36,281 nucleotides of DNA from Verrucomicrobiota bacterium (GTDB lineage Bacteria > Verrucomicrobiota > Kiritimatiellia > Kiritimatiellales > Tichowtungiaceae). The notes under the pieces were generated by a model. The model was given only the letters and a program-made list of their open reading frames with translations. It was not told the DNA's origin and did not search any database. A program made the position numbers and the translations under genes. The stretch spans positions 1 to 36,281 of the forward strand of contig JASKKX010000013.1 of the NCBI GenBank assembly GCA_030153935.1, read 5' to 3'. This document shows, one piece after another, positions 24,435 to 33,612 of this stretch. Every line of letters starts with the position of its first letter. Positions within the stretch are counted from its first letter, which is position 1.

Positions 24435-24722
24435 ATTTTTCAAGCATCGGCAACTTTTTACTACAGGGATCAATAGAATTTCAGTTGCTGGAAGTTCGTT
24501 GATGGAACCGGTACCGGTTCTATTTGCAGATTCGCCGGCTTTTCAAGAATTTGTATTTGTGAGGCGGGAATGTTTTCAACTTCAGCGGCTTCCTTGGAAA
24601 ACATCCTTATCTATCCCGATGAGAGCCCCCAAGGCTGCCCGAGTAATTCGCAGGTTAGTTTTCTCTTTTCTTAATATTTTTTGAAACCGGTTTTTTCTCC
24701 CCATGCCTCTACGCAGTAAAAA
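24435..24722. other. Convergent intergenic region with a 16-bp perfect palindrome
   Basis: The 288 bases lie between the gapA terminator and the end of the AddB-like gene. They contain GAACCGGTACCGGTTC (24505-24520), a perfect palindrome, and a shorter AAACCGGTTT near 24683. I see no gene; the open frame 24499-24684 has no family resemblance or ribosome binding site. Confidence 0.6.
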
Positions 24723-27626
24723 CTATTTCAGCCATTCTTGCGGATCGATCGCTTCGGTGCGGCAGATGTGGGAATAGTCTTCGTAGTGCGCGATGAGCGG
24801 TTCGGTGGCCAGATCGCCGGTGCGCAGTTTTCGAATATTGGAAAAGAGAGTGCCCAGAAATGTATCCGTCAGTTCCGGCGTCATGGTCAGCCGTTTTTTG
24901 CTGAAGTGAGATGTCATTTTCTTGAGATCGCGCTCCTGCAGATGATAAACCGCCTGCGTTTTTTCATTCAGTTCCGGCAGGTTATGCGCGTCGAAAAACC
25001 TTTCCTGCGCCGCGAAGATGTAAACCGGAAGCTGACAGTCCAGATTGAGCGCAATCTCTTTCTCCAGAGTTGTCAGCGGCTTCGAGGCTGAACGGCTTTT
25101 GTAGTCAATCACCAGCAGCCGTTCCAATTCACCGTTTGAATTGAAGAGCAAATCCACCCGGTCGATTTTCCCTTTCAGCTGAATCTCCTCTTCGCAGCGT
25201 CTCAGCGCGACCGGCAGGTCATGCTGCAGATCAAACTTCATTTCAAACAATGCCGGATAGCGGTTCTCGGCCTGCGCGGTTTCGATGTCCATGCGAACGA
25301 AATTTTCCACGATCTGCAGAATCTTGCGTTTCTCTGTTTCCCAGACGGACAAATGTCCCAAATGCCGGCTTGGCCGTTGCTCCGCTTTGGTAAACTCCTC
25401 TTCCGCAAGGCGACGGACCAGCGCGAGCAGATCATTCGCTTTTGCCGGATCAAATACTGCCAGCGGAATTTCCCCCGCCGGAGTGATTGTCCAGCCATTG
25501 GAAGATTTTGAGGCATACAATCCGCTTTGTTTTGCGACAGCGGAGTACACCTGTTCGAGAATATCGTGGATCACCATACCGCGGTCCATTGGATCGGTGT
25601 CGTCTTCGTGCGTATGCTCCGGTTTGATGCCCAGCACCTTTTCCAGAAAGAAGACATAACGGTTGCGGGCCAGCGATTCCAGGGCGGTGGGGCTGAATTC
25701 CGGATTTTTTTCAAGCCAGCGGGAAAGGAGCGGCTGGACTTTTTCAGCCGGGAATACGACGGGATTTTCCGGCGGCGCAGATCGGTTTGCCTGTGTCTGC
25801 CGCACTTCATCTTCAGCGCGGCAGAATTCCGGAGGCAGGATGGTATAGAACGATTCGCCAAGGGACGGCTTTTCGATTCCGGCCAGGCCGCGCATTCGCT
25901 CGAAAAACTCACCGGGAGTGCGCTCTTTGCCTTCGGTATCAGCGCGGGTGTACGAGAGCGTCAGTTTTTCCCGTGCCGCGCCCATCGCTGTTAAAAACAG
26001 AATTTCCTCCTGAATCAGGGCTTCTCCGGTTTCGGAAAGTGTCAGCCGCGGACAGAGAATATTCTGCTCTGTAAGAAACTTTTTCAGTGCGGTTCGCTCC
26101 TCATTACTCAGCAGTGAATCGGTTTTCGGAATCTGCGGAAAGGTGCGGTCATCCATTCCGGCGATGAAAACCGAATCAAAACGCAGCCCCGCGGCATCCA
26201 TTGGATTGACGATCCAGACTCCGCTTTCGGTACTTTGTTCGTCCTGGAGCGTTATATTATCAAGCAGTTCTTCAAAGAGTGCGGTCAGCTGTTCCGGCGG
26301 CAGCGGGCGGGTTTCAATTATACCGGTTTCTTCAATCAGATTCAGTACCTCTTCCGGCAGAGTAAGACCGTGCCGTTCAATCAGCGCGCGAATGTGTTCC
26401 GCGAATTGGCTGGGGGTTCTGGATTTTTCCACCCCCTGGAAAAATCCACTGAGCTCCTGCGGCAGACGATTCAGACGCGGCGGTTCTTTTTTCCGGAGGT
26501 CCTGAATCAGCAGCTGCCGCGCGTCGGCATCGAGACCGGGCCACTGGATTCCGGGCATTAAGAGCAGATCGCAAAGGCGATCGCGTGAACGGTTCTGCGG
26601 AAAGGCGAGCAGGGCGAGCAGGACCTTAACCGGCGGGTATGCCGCGGCGGGCAGACCGCGCCGAAAGTGATATGGAATGCCGAAACGCTGGAAAACGCTG
26701 GGGATGATGTCGGTATACGGGCTCAGATCGCGCAGGATCAATGCGGTTTCATCCGGCAGGGTCCCGGTTTCAATTCCGCGGGCAATACGCCGTGCGGCAT
26801 CTTCGATCTCGCCATAGGGATGGGCCGAAACAAAAAATGAAACCCGGTTGCGGGCATCTGTTTCAAGGATATTGCTGTCGTCCGCTTCAAACGCATCGGC
26901 GAAATCCTCCAGCCACGGTTTCCAGTCCTCTTCAGCGCCGCGCACCAGCTCACTGCGGACTGCGGCACCGAGCCGGTCCTCGGCGGCTTCGGCATGTGCG
27001 GCAGGCAGAGCGGAAACAATCTGTACCCGTTCCGGTCCGAGCCGCTTTTTAAGGGCACCGGCAAAGCGTTCCTCAAACGGATTGAACCAGCGTACCGCGC
27101 GGAAAACGAGACCGTGCTGCAGTTCACGCGGAAGTTCTCCGTCTTCAATCAGTCGGAGCAGGGCGGTGTTGACCGTGGCGCGGTCGGCGATGTTCGCGGC
27201 GTTGCACAGCGTCCGCCAGGCCTTCATGAGCTGTCCGATGCCGTACAGTTTATGGTTTTTTTCATGAGCCGTCAGCCAGTCAATAATCGTCTGTTCCTCT
27301 TGAGAAAAGACAGCAAACGTTTCGAGAGTCTGTTTGAGCAGACCCGCCCGCGAGGCGGTTGAGAGGTGCGCCAGCGGCTGGTCGGAGACAAAAGAAACCG
27401 TTCCGGCAGCTTCTTCAAGGAACAGCCGCAGTGCCGTCGGACCGGGAGATCGTCCTGTCAGAAGGCCGGCCCACCGGGCGGCCTGTTCGCAGCGTTCCAT
27501 CAGTTTCTTCTGGGTCAAGAATCTGCCGGTATCCAGAACGCCGGCCTGAAGAACGAGGCTGCGTTCCGCCCGTCGTTTTGCCAGTTCGGTCGGAAAGATA
27601 TTCAATGCCTCGCCACCTGTCTTCAT
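24723..27626 (-). CDS. AddB-like protein with C-terminal PD-(D/E)XK nuclease domain
   Basis: From ATG 27626 the protein has about 967 residues. The last 300 carry a RecB-type nuclease: GMVIHDILEQVY, then KGKIDRVDLLF and LLVIDYKSRSASK with the catalytic Asp and Lys near residue 840. The central region (AAGLRFDSVFIAGMDDRTFP, SLLSNEERTALKKFL, LTLSYTRADTEGKERTPGEF) matches the inactive helicase-like part of AddB/RexB proteins. I find no Walker A motif, so it is probably a non-ATPase subunit working with an AddA/UvrD-type helicase encoded elsewhere in double-strand-break repair. No four-cysteine iron-sulphur motif is evident. Three palindrome copies lie within it. It is divergent from kdsD. Confidence 0.8.
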   Translation of the reverse strand: MKTGGEALNIFPTELAKRRAERSLVLQAGVLDTGRFLTQKKLMERCEQAARWAGLLTGRSPGPTALRLFLEEAAGTVSFVSDQPLAHLSTASRAGLLKQTLETFAVFSQEEQTIIDWLTAHEKNHKLYGIGQLMKAWRTLCNAANIADRATVNTALLRLIEDGELPRELQHGLVFRAVRWFNPFEERFAGALKKRLGPERVQIVSALPAAHAEAAEDRLGAAVRSELVRGAEEDWKPWLEDFADAFEADDSNILETDARNRVSFFVSAHPYGEIEDAARRIARGIETGTLPDETALILRDLSPYTDIIPSVFQRFGIPYHFRRGLPAAAYPPVKVLLALLAFPQNRSRDRLCDLLLMPGIQWPGLDADARQLLIQDLRKKEPPRLNRLPQELSGFFQGVEKSRTPSQFAEHIRALIERHGLTLPEEVLNLIEETGIIETRPLPPEQLTALFEELLDNITLQDEQSTESGVWIVNPMDAAGLRFDSVFIAGMDDRTFPQIPKTDSLLSNEERTALKKFLTEQNILCPRLTLSETGEALIQEEILFLTAMGAAREKLTLSYTRADTEGKERTPGEFFERMRGLAGIEKPSLGESFYTILPPEFCRAEDEVRQTQANRSAPPENPVVFPAEKVQPLLSRWLEKNPEFSPTALESLARNRYVFFLEKVLGIKPEHTHEDDTDPMDRGMVIHDILEQVYSAVAKQSGLYASKSSNGWTITPAGEIPLAVFDPAKANDLLALVRRLAEEEFTKAEQRPSRHLGHLSVWETEKRKILQIVENFVRMDIETAQAENRYPALFEMKFDLQHDLPVALRRCEEEIQLKGKIDRVDLLFNSNGELERLLVIDYKSRSASKPLTTLEKEIALNLDCQLPVYIFAAQERFFDAHNLPELNEKTQAVYHLQERDLKKMTSHFSKKRLTMTPELTDTFLGTLFSNIRKLRTGDLATEPLIAHYEDYSHICRTEAIDPQEWLK
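24828..24845. repeat. Degenerate dispersed palindrome in the AddB-like gene
   Basis: On the minus strand TTTTCCAATATTCGAAAA, one arm changed (CGA for TGG), read as FSNIRKL. Confidence 0.45.
25490..25503. repeat. Dispersed palindrome core in the AddB-like gene
   Basis: TCCAGCCATTGGAA has the exact core with weak outer arms; on the coding strand it is read as SSNGWT. Confidence 0.45.
26424..26444. repeat. Dispersed palindrome in the AddB-like gene
   Basis: Five T, CCA, CCCCC, TGG and five A; the arms are complete on both sides. On the coding strand it is read as FFQGVEK. Confidence 0.8.
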
Positions 27627-27656
27627 GATTGATGAATTTAGCAGAGGGGAGTAGGG

Positions 27657-27707
27657 TTTTCCAATCATTGGAAAAACTATCTCATATTTTTCCAGAGGTT
27701 GAAAAAA
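27657..27707. repeat. Paired dispersed palindromes in the divergent addB-like/kdsD spacer
   Basis: Unit 1 (27657-27676, TTTTCCAATCATTGGAAAAA) is centred on 27666 and unit 2 (27687-27707, core TCCA-GAGGT-TGAA) on 27697, 31 bp apart. This pair lies outside coding sequence, between the starts of two divergent genes and 12 bases before the kdsD start, so here it could touch transcription directly. Confidence 0.8.
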
Positions 27708-27718
27708 CGGGAGAACAG

Positions 27719-28690
27719 ATGAATTTTCAGCAGCGCGCTCAGGAAGTGATCAACATCGAAATTGCGGGGATGGAAAAGGTTCGGGATCAGATTAACGGCG
27801 ATTTCAGCGTTGCGATTGACTGGATTCTTACGACGCTTAAAAACGGTGGAAAAGTGGTTGTTACCGGCGTCGGTAAAAATTTTCATATCGGCCAGAAAAT
27901 GGCGGCAACCTTCACCAGTACCGGCACGCCGGCGGTTTTGCTCCATCCGATTGAGGCGATGCACGGCGATTTCGGGATTGTAGGTGAAAAGGATATCATC
28001 ATTGCCTTGAGTTACAGCGGGGCATCCGATGAGCTGATCGCTCTGTTTCCGGCGCTCAAACGGCGCGGTGTCAAAATTATCGGCATGACCGGGGATCTGT
28101 CCAGTCCGCTGGGCACCCAGAGCGATCTGATTCTTCCGATTACTGTGGACAAAGAGGCCTGTCCGTTCGGGATGGCGCCAACCACCAGTACGACGGTGAC
28201 CCTTGCGCTGGGCGATGCACTGGCCATCGTATTGCTTGAGGCGCGCGGCTTCAAAAAAGAGGACTATGCCAAGCTCCATCCCGGCGGCGCGATCGGCCGT
28301 ACCCTGCTTCTCAGGGTCTCCGATGTCATGCGCACCAGCGACCGCCTTGCCAAAGTGGTTTCCGGTTCCAAAGTAAAGGACGCCGTGCTGGCGATGACCG
28401 GCGCGCGCTCCGGCTGCGTCGCGGTGGTGGATGAACGCGACAAACTCCTCGGGATATTCACTGACGGCGACCTGCGCCGCCACCTGCTCACAACACCGAA
28501 CGTCACGGAAGCCACGATTGATTCGGTGATGACGCATAGTCCCGTTACTCTCAGGAGGGATCAGCTCGCCGTGGATATCCTGAAAATCTACGAAAAGAAA
28601 AACATCGACGACCTGATGGTTGTGGACGACTTCGGCGTCATCGTCGGCGCAGTCGACATCCAGGATCTGCCGAAACTGAAAATTCTCTAA
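27719..28690 (+). CDS. kdsD: Arabinose-5-phosphate isomerase (SIS plus two CBS domains)
   Basis: ATG 27719 has GGGAG upstream and gives 323 residues, the normal size; an upstream in-frame ATG at 27629 would only add residues made by the palindrome pair. The SIS domain shows KVVVTGVGKNFHIGQKMAAT, HPIEAMHGDFG and IALSYSGASDE, and KLHPGGAIGR marks its end; two CBS domains follow (VSDVMR, GIFTDGDLRR, IDDLMVVDDFG). The enzyme turns ribulose 5-phosphate into arabinose 5-phosphate, the first step to CMP-Kdo, used by the WaaA in this window. FetA starts one base after its stop. Confidence 0.93.
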   Translation: MNFQQRAQEVINIEIAGMEKVRDQINGDFSVAIDWILTTLKNGGKVVVTGVGKNFHIGQKMAATFTSTGTPAVLLHPIEAMHGDFGIVGEKDIIIALSYSGASDELIALFPALKRRGVKIIGMTGDLSSPLGTQSDLILPITVDKEACPFGMAPTTSTTVTLALGDALAIVLLEARGFKKEDYAKLHPGGAIGRTLLLRVSDVMRTSDRLAKVVSGSKVKDAVLAMTGARSGCVAVVDERDKLLGIFTDGDLRRHLLTTPNVTEATIDSVMTHSPVTLRRDQLAVDILKIYEKKNIDDLMVVDDFGVIVGAVDIQDLPKLKIL

Positions 28691-28691
28691 T

Positions 28692-29327
28692 ATGGGCCGA
28701 CTGGTTATAGAAGGGCTTCAGACGCGGAATGGCGGGCCTTTTTCATTTTCAGTGGAGCGGGGCGAATGCGTAACGCTTTACGGTCCGTCAGGCTGTGGCA
28801 AAACGCTGCTGCTGCGGGCGATTGCCGATCTCGATCCTGCCGAAGGAACTGTTCTGCTGGATGGCGAAAGCCGCGCCGGCATGACCGCGCCGCAGTGGCG
28901 CAAAAAAGTCGGCTGGCTTGCCGCTGAAAGTGCATGGTGGTTTGATCGCGTGGGCGAACATTTCCCGATGGTCGGGAAAGTGAACGGTGATTTTCCCGAT
29001 GTCTGGAAAAAAAGGATCCAGTGCCTGGAACAACTGGGATTTGGAGAAGAGGTTCTGGGCTGGCGGATTGAGCGGATGTCGACGGGTGAAAAACAGCGGC
29101 TGGCACTGTTCCGCTTGCTGCTGAATGAACCGCAGGTTCTGTTGCTCGATGAGCCGACGGCGGCTCTGGACCCCACGAATGTATTTGTGATGGAAAAGGT
29201 AATCGGCGAGTTTCGCCGTTCAACCGGCGCGGCGGTGGTGTGGGTCAGCCATGATCCGGAGCAGGTTCAGCGCGTTGCCGATCATTCTTTGAAGTTTAAC
29301 GGAAGCAGACTGGAGGCGGCGGAATGA
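28692..29327 (+). CDS. ABC transporter ATPase, FetA (YbbL)-like
   Basis: The protein has 211 residues. Walker A is GPSGCGKT (31-38), the signature RMSTGEKQRLAL (128-139), Walker B VLLLDEPTAALD (149-160) and the H-loop VVWVSHDPE. It pairs with the FetB-type permease, whose start overlaps its stop (ATGA); the pair is known from enterobacteria as an iron exporter. At the Q-loop, where families have Gln, the sequence is GWLAAESAWW, so the Gln is missing or shifted. Residues 90-113 are made of three palindrome copies (FPMVGK, FPDVWKK, IQCLEQ) and seem somewhat longer than in relatives. Confidence 0.85.
   Translation: MGRLVIEGLQTRNGGPFSFSVERGECVTLYGPSGCGKTLLLRAIADLDPAEGTVLLDGESRAGMTAPQWRKKVGWLAAESAWWFDRVGEHFPMVGKVNGDFPDVWKKRIQCLEQLGFGEEVLGWRIERMSTGEKQRLALFRLLLNEPQVLLLDEPTAALDPTNVFVMEKVIGEFRRSTGAAVVWVSHDPEQVQRVADHSLKFNGSRLEAAE
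28961..29030. repeat. Three dispersed palindromes in fetA-like gene, first two 31 bp apart
   Basis: Unit 1 (28961-28979, TTTCCCGATGGTCGGGAAA) is centred on 28970, unit 2 (28991-29013, TTTTCCCGATGTCTGG then seven A) on 29001, unit 3 (29017-29030, TCCAGTGCCTGGAA, exact core) on 29023. Units 1 and 2 vary the core but keep symmetry. Confidence 0.6.
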
Positions 29328-30121
29328 ACGGGATTGTTCTTCTTTCTCCGGTTGATTTAAGCCTGGCTGCATTGCTGGTGATTGCGCTGGCGCTGGTGAG
29401 CCGCCGTCTGGAGCTGAAGATCGGCGGGCGTCTGTTGATTTCCGCGCTGCGGATGGTGATCCAGCTTTCACTGATCGGTATTGTGCTGAAGGCGTTGTTT
29501 TCAAGCGGCGCACCGGGCTGGGTGGCGCTGATGGCTTTGGTGATGCTGCTGACCGCCGGACGGGAGGTCCGTGCGCGGCAGAAATACCGGCTGCGCGGGT
29601 TGTGGGGTTTTAATATCGGTCTGGGCGCGATGTTTGTGTCGTCGTTTGCTGTGTCAGTTCTCGCGCTGACGGCAGTGGTTCGCGCCGATCCATGGTATGC
29701 CCCGCGTTATGCAATTCCGCTGCTCGGAATGCTGCTGGGGAATACGATGAACGGGGTGGCGATTGCCAGCAACAGTCTGACTCAGGCCGTGCATGCACAG
29801 CGGACGGTGATCGAGACACGGCTGGCTCTGGGACAGACGAAGTGCGAGGCGATGGCTGATCTTCGCCGGGAAAGCATCCGCACCGGCCTGATTCCGATTA
29901 TCAACTCAATGGCGGCGGCAGGTGTCGTGAGTCTGCCGGGCATGATGACCGGCCAGATTCTGGCGGGAAATCCGCCGGGTGATGCGGTGAAGTATCAGAT
30001 TCTGATTATGTTTCTGATTGCCGCCGGAACGGGCTTCGGCACGCTGGCCGCAGTCTGGGTGACGGCATGCCGCCTGTTTGATGAGCGCGACCGACTGCGG
30101 CTGGATCGGCTGGAACGCTGA
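29324..30121 (+). CDS. ABC transporter permease, FetB (YbbM, UPF0014)-like
   Basis: This 265-residue protein has about six or seven hydrophobic helices. Family blocks are LLISALRMVIQLSLIGIVLK, MALVMLLTAGREVRARQKYR, IPLLGMLLGNTMNGVAIASN, ETRLALGQTKCEAMADLRRE and SMAAAGVVSLPGMMTGQILA. Together with the preceding ATPase it forms an exporter in the inner membrane; iron export is known for the E. coli pair and is inferred here. The start overlaps the ATPase stop by four bases. Confidence 0.88.
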   Translation: MNGIVLLSPVDLSLAALLVIALALVSRRLELKIGGRLLISALRMVIQLSLIGIVLKALFSSGAPGWVALMALVMLLTAGREVRARQKYRLRGLWGFNIGLGAMFVSSFAVSVLALTAVVRADPWYAPRYAIPLLGMLLGNTMNGVAIASNSLTQAVHAQRTVIETRLALGQTKCEAMADLRRESIRTGLIPIINSMAAAGVVSLPGMMTGQILAGNPPGDAVKYQILIMFLIAAGTGFGTLAAVWVTACRLFDERDRLRLDRLER

Positions 30122-30125
30122 ATCG

Positions 30126-30138
30126 TCCAGGCATTGGA
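30126..30138. repeat. Dispersed palindrome core after fetB
   Basis: TCCAGGCATTGGA, exact core without the T/A arms, five bases after the fetB stop. It carries the same GGCAT centre as the copy at 35969. Confidence 0.4.
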
Positions 30139-30343
30139 GCCGGGCAGCCAACGGTCCGATATTAAGGTCCCCGTTATTAAAGTTCCTCGAGTACAATGCC
30201 CTGATTTGCATGCAAACACTGTTAACGGCTGACTGAGTTGTGGCGGAAGCTGTCTTTGCAGCTTGTTCTAATAGAGCCGGAAGCCTCAAAGTCTGTAAAC
30301 TCCGGCTCGACGACGGGTGACTTTTGCCTGATAATCCCGACCA

Positions 30344-33300
30344 ATGTACTTGATGAATTCCAGACGTGCAGTACTTGTCATGCTCTTCTGTATTGCGGTG
30401 ATCGCAAAGACCCAGGCAATCGAATTCAATGAAAAAGAGCGCTCCTGGCTTGAGAAACACGGGGAAACGATCACATTTGCTACATCTCAAAACTATCCGC
30501 CTGTTGAATTTTTCAATCAACGGACCGGGTCACAGGGGATCGCGGTGGAGCTGGTCCGCTGGATGGCCGCGGAAGGAGGGTTTCATGCTTCGTTTTCCCA
30601 CATGTCTCTCAAGAATTCCCGTAAAACGGTATTGAACGGACAGAGCGATGTACTCACCTGTCTGTTTTACAGTAAAGAACGCGCCGCAGAGTTTGCTTTC
30701 ACGCCGTCCTTTTTTAAGGTGCCGGCGTCAATCTTTGTTTCTGCCGACCGCTCAGATATCCGAAGGGTTGAGGATCTGAATGGAAAGATCATTGCGATGC
30801 AGGAAGGGGATTATGCCGAAGAGTTTATCCGGGGAAAGGGGATTCCGTGCCGGTTTTTTCTGACATCCGGTTTTAAACAGGCGATAGAAGCGGTTGCAGA
30901 TGGCCGGGCGGATGCAATTATCGGTGATGAGGCGGTTGTTTATTATTATCTCTACGAAGAAAATCTTACCGAAAAAGTTAAAAAGGTTGGCCGGTCTCTT
31001 TATGAGGGGCAGTGCTGTATGGCCGTGGCGAAAAATAATCCGATCCTGCTGTCGATTCTGACCAAAAGTATTGAAGCGGCAAGGCAGTCCGGTGTCATCG
31101 GCCGGATTGAACACAATTGGACGGGACTCGAATACACATCGCTGGGGTTTCAGGCCGTGCGCTACATCCGTTATGTGGTGATCGGGATGGGCATCCTGCT
31201 GGCGGCCGTTCTGCTGTTTTGGATATGGGATCTGCGTCTGTCCCGGCGGGTTCTGAAGAAAAACGAAGACCTGAAAAAAAGCGAAGAACGTTTACGGGTG
31301 ATTTTCCAGAATTCGCCTGATGCCCTTGTTATCGAGGATGAAGACGGCACCATACTCGATGCCAATCCAAAGGCCTGTGAGTTCCATCAGCTGAGTCGGA
31401 AAGAACTGATCGGAAAAAACGCCATCGACCTGATCCCTGCCTCTCTTCAGGGGCGTGTAAAACACGACTTCAGAAAATGGTTTACCGGCGAACTCAAATG
31501 TTATGAGAGAGAAGCTCTGTCAGGCGACGGAAAGGAAATCCCGGTGGAAATCATCGGCGCCCCGCTGTACTTTGAAGGGAAGAGTGCCGTTCTGCTGACG
31601 ATGCGCGACATAACCGCCCGCAGGCGAACTGAACAGGCCCTGAAAGAAAGTGAAATGCGGTACCGCGGTCTGATTGAGGCGCAGAGTAACTTTATTATCC
31701 GGATTGACGCAAAAGGCTGCTTTACTTTTGTCAATGAAGCCTTTTGCCGGTTCGTAGGGCGTTCCAGAGGCGAGCTGATCGGTGCGCCCTGTCAAAGCTA
31801 CATTTATCACGACGACATCTCCGTATCCAGTCGGGCAATCAAGGACTTAATTGAACGAAGAGAGCGGGTCGTAACGATTGAATTCCGTATGTGGGTTCGT
31901 ACATCCATTGCATGGGTCTGCTGGGAAAACATTGCCGTATTTGACGGAGCCGGGCAGGTTGTTGAAATTCAGAGTGTCGGACAGGATATCACAGAACGTC
32001 GCCGTATTTCCGAGGCTTTACAGGAAAGCGAAAAGCGCATGCGGTTCCTGTTTGAGGAAATTCCGCACATTGCCGTACAGGGCTGCAATGCGATGCGTGA
32101 GGTCATCTTCTGGAATCGCGCCAGCGAACGGCTTTATAAATATTCCCGGGAAGACGCATTAGGGAAAAAACTGGAAGATCTTGTTCTGACGGCCGACAGG
32201 CGGGAAAACATGATCCAGGCGTTTGAAAACTGGGTTGAAATCGGAATCCCGATCCCCTCCGGAAAAATGATGAAACGTACAGCCGATGGGGAGTCTGTTG
32301 CCGTTTATTCCAGCCGTCTCGCCACGCGCAATCAGCACGGAGAGTGGGAACTGTATGTGATTGATGTGGATCTGTCCGAGTTGAAACGCGCCAGTGACGA
32401 ACTGGTTAAAGCAAAAGAATATGCAGAAAAGGCGAGCCGTGCCAAAAGTGAGTTTCTCGCCAATATGAGTCATGAAATCCGCACGCCGATGAACGGTGTC
32501 ATGGGAATGACCACCTTGCTGCTGGAAACGCAACTGACGGATGAGCAGCGTGATGATGTCCAAACCATCATGGAATCAACACAGGAACTGATGCGCATCA
32601 TTGATGAACTCCTTGATATTTCCCGGATTGAGGCCGGGGAAGTCCGCCTGCAGTCTGAGCCGTTCTGCCCGCGTGAAACAGCGGAAAAGGTCGTGCTTCT
32701 GTTTGCGGACCGCGCCGGACGGAAGGGGGTGGATCTTTCGGTTGCCGCGCATGACAGTGTTCCCGACAGAATGATGGGCGACGCCGGCCGCATCCGTCAG
32801 ATTCTAATCAACCTCATCAGTAATGCGCTTAAATTCACTCATGACGGACATATACAAATCCGGATGCAGACTGAAGCTGAACAAGACGGCTGGAATCTGC
32901 TCGTCGAGGTTCAGGATACCGGCATTGGAATGAGCGTCGATCTGCAAAACCGTATTTTCGAAAAATTCACCCAAGGCGATACCTCCTCTACGCGCGAATA
33001 CGGAGGAGCGGGATTGGGTCTTGCGATCACCCGTCAGCTGGTTCAGCTGATGAACGGTGAAATTTCGGTGGAGAGTGAGATTGGGAGAGGGACGACTTTC
33101 CGGTTCAATCTTAAACTGGGCCGGATTGAAAAAGATACGCAGTCCGCTCTTTCTTCACTGTCCCGTTCCGAATCAAGCACTGTTGCCTTTAAGGCGGAAA
33201 TCCTTCTGGTGGAAGATAATCCGGTCAACCAGAAAGTCGCCACCGCCATGTTGAAGAAAATGGGCTGCGTTGTAACCGTTGCACCGAACGGTGCCCGTGC

Positions 33301-33577
33301 TCTTGAGCAGATTGCCCAGCGCTGTTTCGATCTTATTTTTATGGATTGTCAGATGCCGATCATGGATGGTTTTGAAACAACCCGCGCGATCCGTCAGATG
33401 GTCGGAAAAATCCGGGACATACCGATTATTGCCATGACGGCCCATGCCCTCAAAGGAGACCGGCAGCGTTGTCTGGATGCGGGGATGAACGATTATCTCT
33501 CCAAACCCGTTCACCGGAATTCGCTGGTCACGATTCTTCAAAAGTATTGCGGGGCCGATGCGTCCACTGGGAAGTAA
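30344..33577 (+). CDS. Hybrid sensor histidine kinase with periplasmic SBP3 domain and three PAS domains
   Basis: The protein has 1077 residues. After a signal peptide (to about residue 25) comes a bacterial extracellular solute-binding family 3 domain (about 30-250; FATSQNYPPVEF, DVLTCLFYSKERAAEFAFT), a transmembrane helix (about 275-297), three PAS domains (about 314-430, 434-556, 563-685), HisKA with the phosphorylated H710 (FLANMSHEIRTPMNG), the ATPase domain (DTGIGMS, GGAGLGLAI) and a receiver domain (about 952-1070) with phospho-acceptor D1001 (LIFMDCQMPIMDGFE). It senses a small periplasmic molecule. No response regulator or output gene is adjacent, so it is an orphan here. ATG 30353 is an alternative start. 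Confidence 0.92.
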   Translation: MYLMNSRRAVLVMLFCIAVIAKTQAIEFNEKERSWLEKHGETITFATSQNYPPVEFFNQRTGSQGIAVELVRWMAAEGGFHASFSHMSLKNSRKTVLNGQSDVLTCLFYSKERAAEFAFTPSFFKVPASIFVSADRSDIRRVEDLNGKIIAMQEGDYAEEFIRGKGIPCRFFLTSGFKQAIEAVADGRADAIIGDEAVVYYYLYEENLTEKVKKVGRSLYEGQCCMAVAKNNPILLSILTKSIEAARQSGVIGRIEHNWTGLEYTSLGFQAVRYIRYVVIGMGILLAAVLLFWIWDLRLSRRVLKKNEDLKKSEERLRVIFQNSPDALVIEDEDGTILDANPKACEFHQLSRKELIGKNAIDLIPASLQGRVKHDFRKWFTGELKCYEREALSGDGKEIPVEIIGAPLYFEGKSAVLLTMRDITARRRTEQALKESEMRYRGLIEAQSNFIIRIDAKGCFTFVNEAFCRFVGRSRGELIGAPCQSYIYHDDISVSSRAIKDLIERRERVVTIEFRMWVRTSIAWVCWENIAVFDGAGQVVEIQSVGQDITERRRISEALQESEKRMRFLFEEIPHIAVQGCNAMREVIFWNRASERLYKYSREDALGKKLEDLVLTADRRENMIQAFENWVEIGIPIPSGKMMKRTADGESVAVYSSRLATRNQHGEWELYVIDVDLSELKRASDELVKAKEYAEKASRAKSEFLANMSHEIRTPMNGVMGMTTLLLETQLTDEQRDDVQTIMESTQELMRIIDELLDISRIEAGEVRLQSEPFCPRETAEKVVLLFADRAGRKGVDLSVAAHDSVPDRMMGDAGRIRQILINLISNALKFTHDGHIQIRMQTEAEQDGWNLLVEVQDTGIGMSVDLQNRIFEKFTQGDTSSTREYGGAGLGLAITRQLVQLMNGEISVESEIGRGTTFRFNLKLGRIEKDTQSALSSLSRSESSTVAFKAEILLVEDNPVNQKVATAMLKKMGCVVTVAPNGARALEQIAQRCFDLIFMDCQMPIMDGFETTRAIRQMVGKIRDIPIIAMTAHALKGDRQRCLDAGMNDYLSKPVHRNSLVTILQKYCGADASTGK

Positions 33578-33612
33578 GGCCGTCAGCGTGGGAAGCTGTG
33601 TCTGCGAAAAAG

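Noticed and set aside
24499-24684. 61-codon frame between gapA and the AddB-like gene
   Set aside because: No ribosome binding site, no family resemblance, and it contains the 16-bp palindrome.
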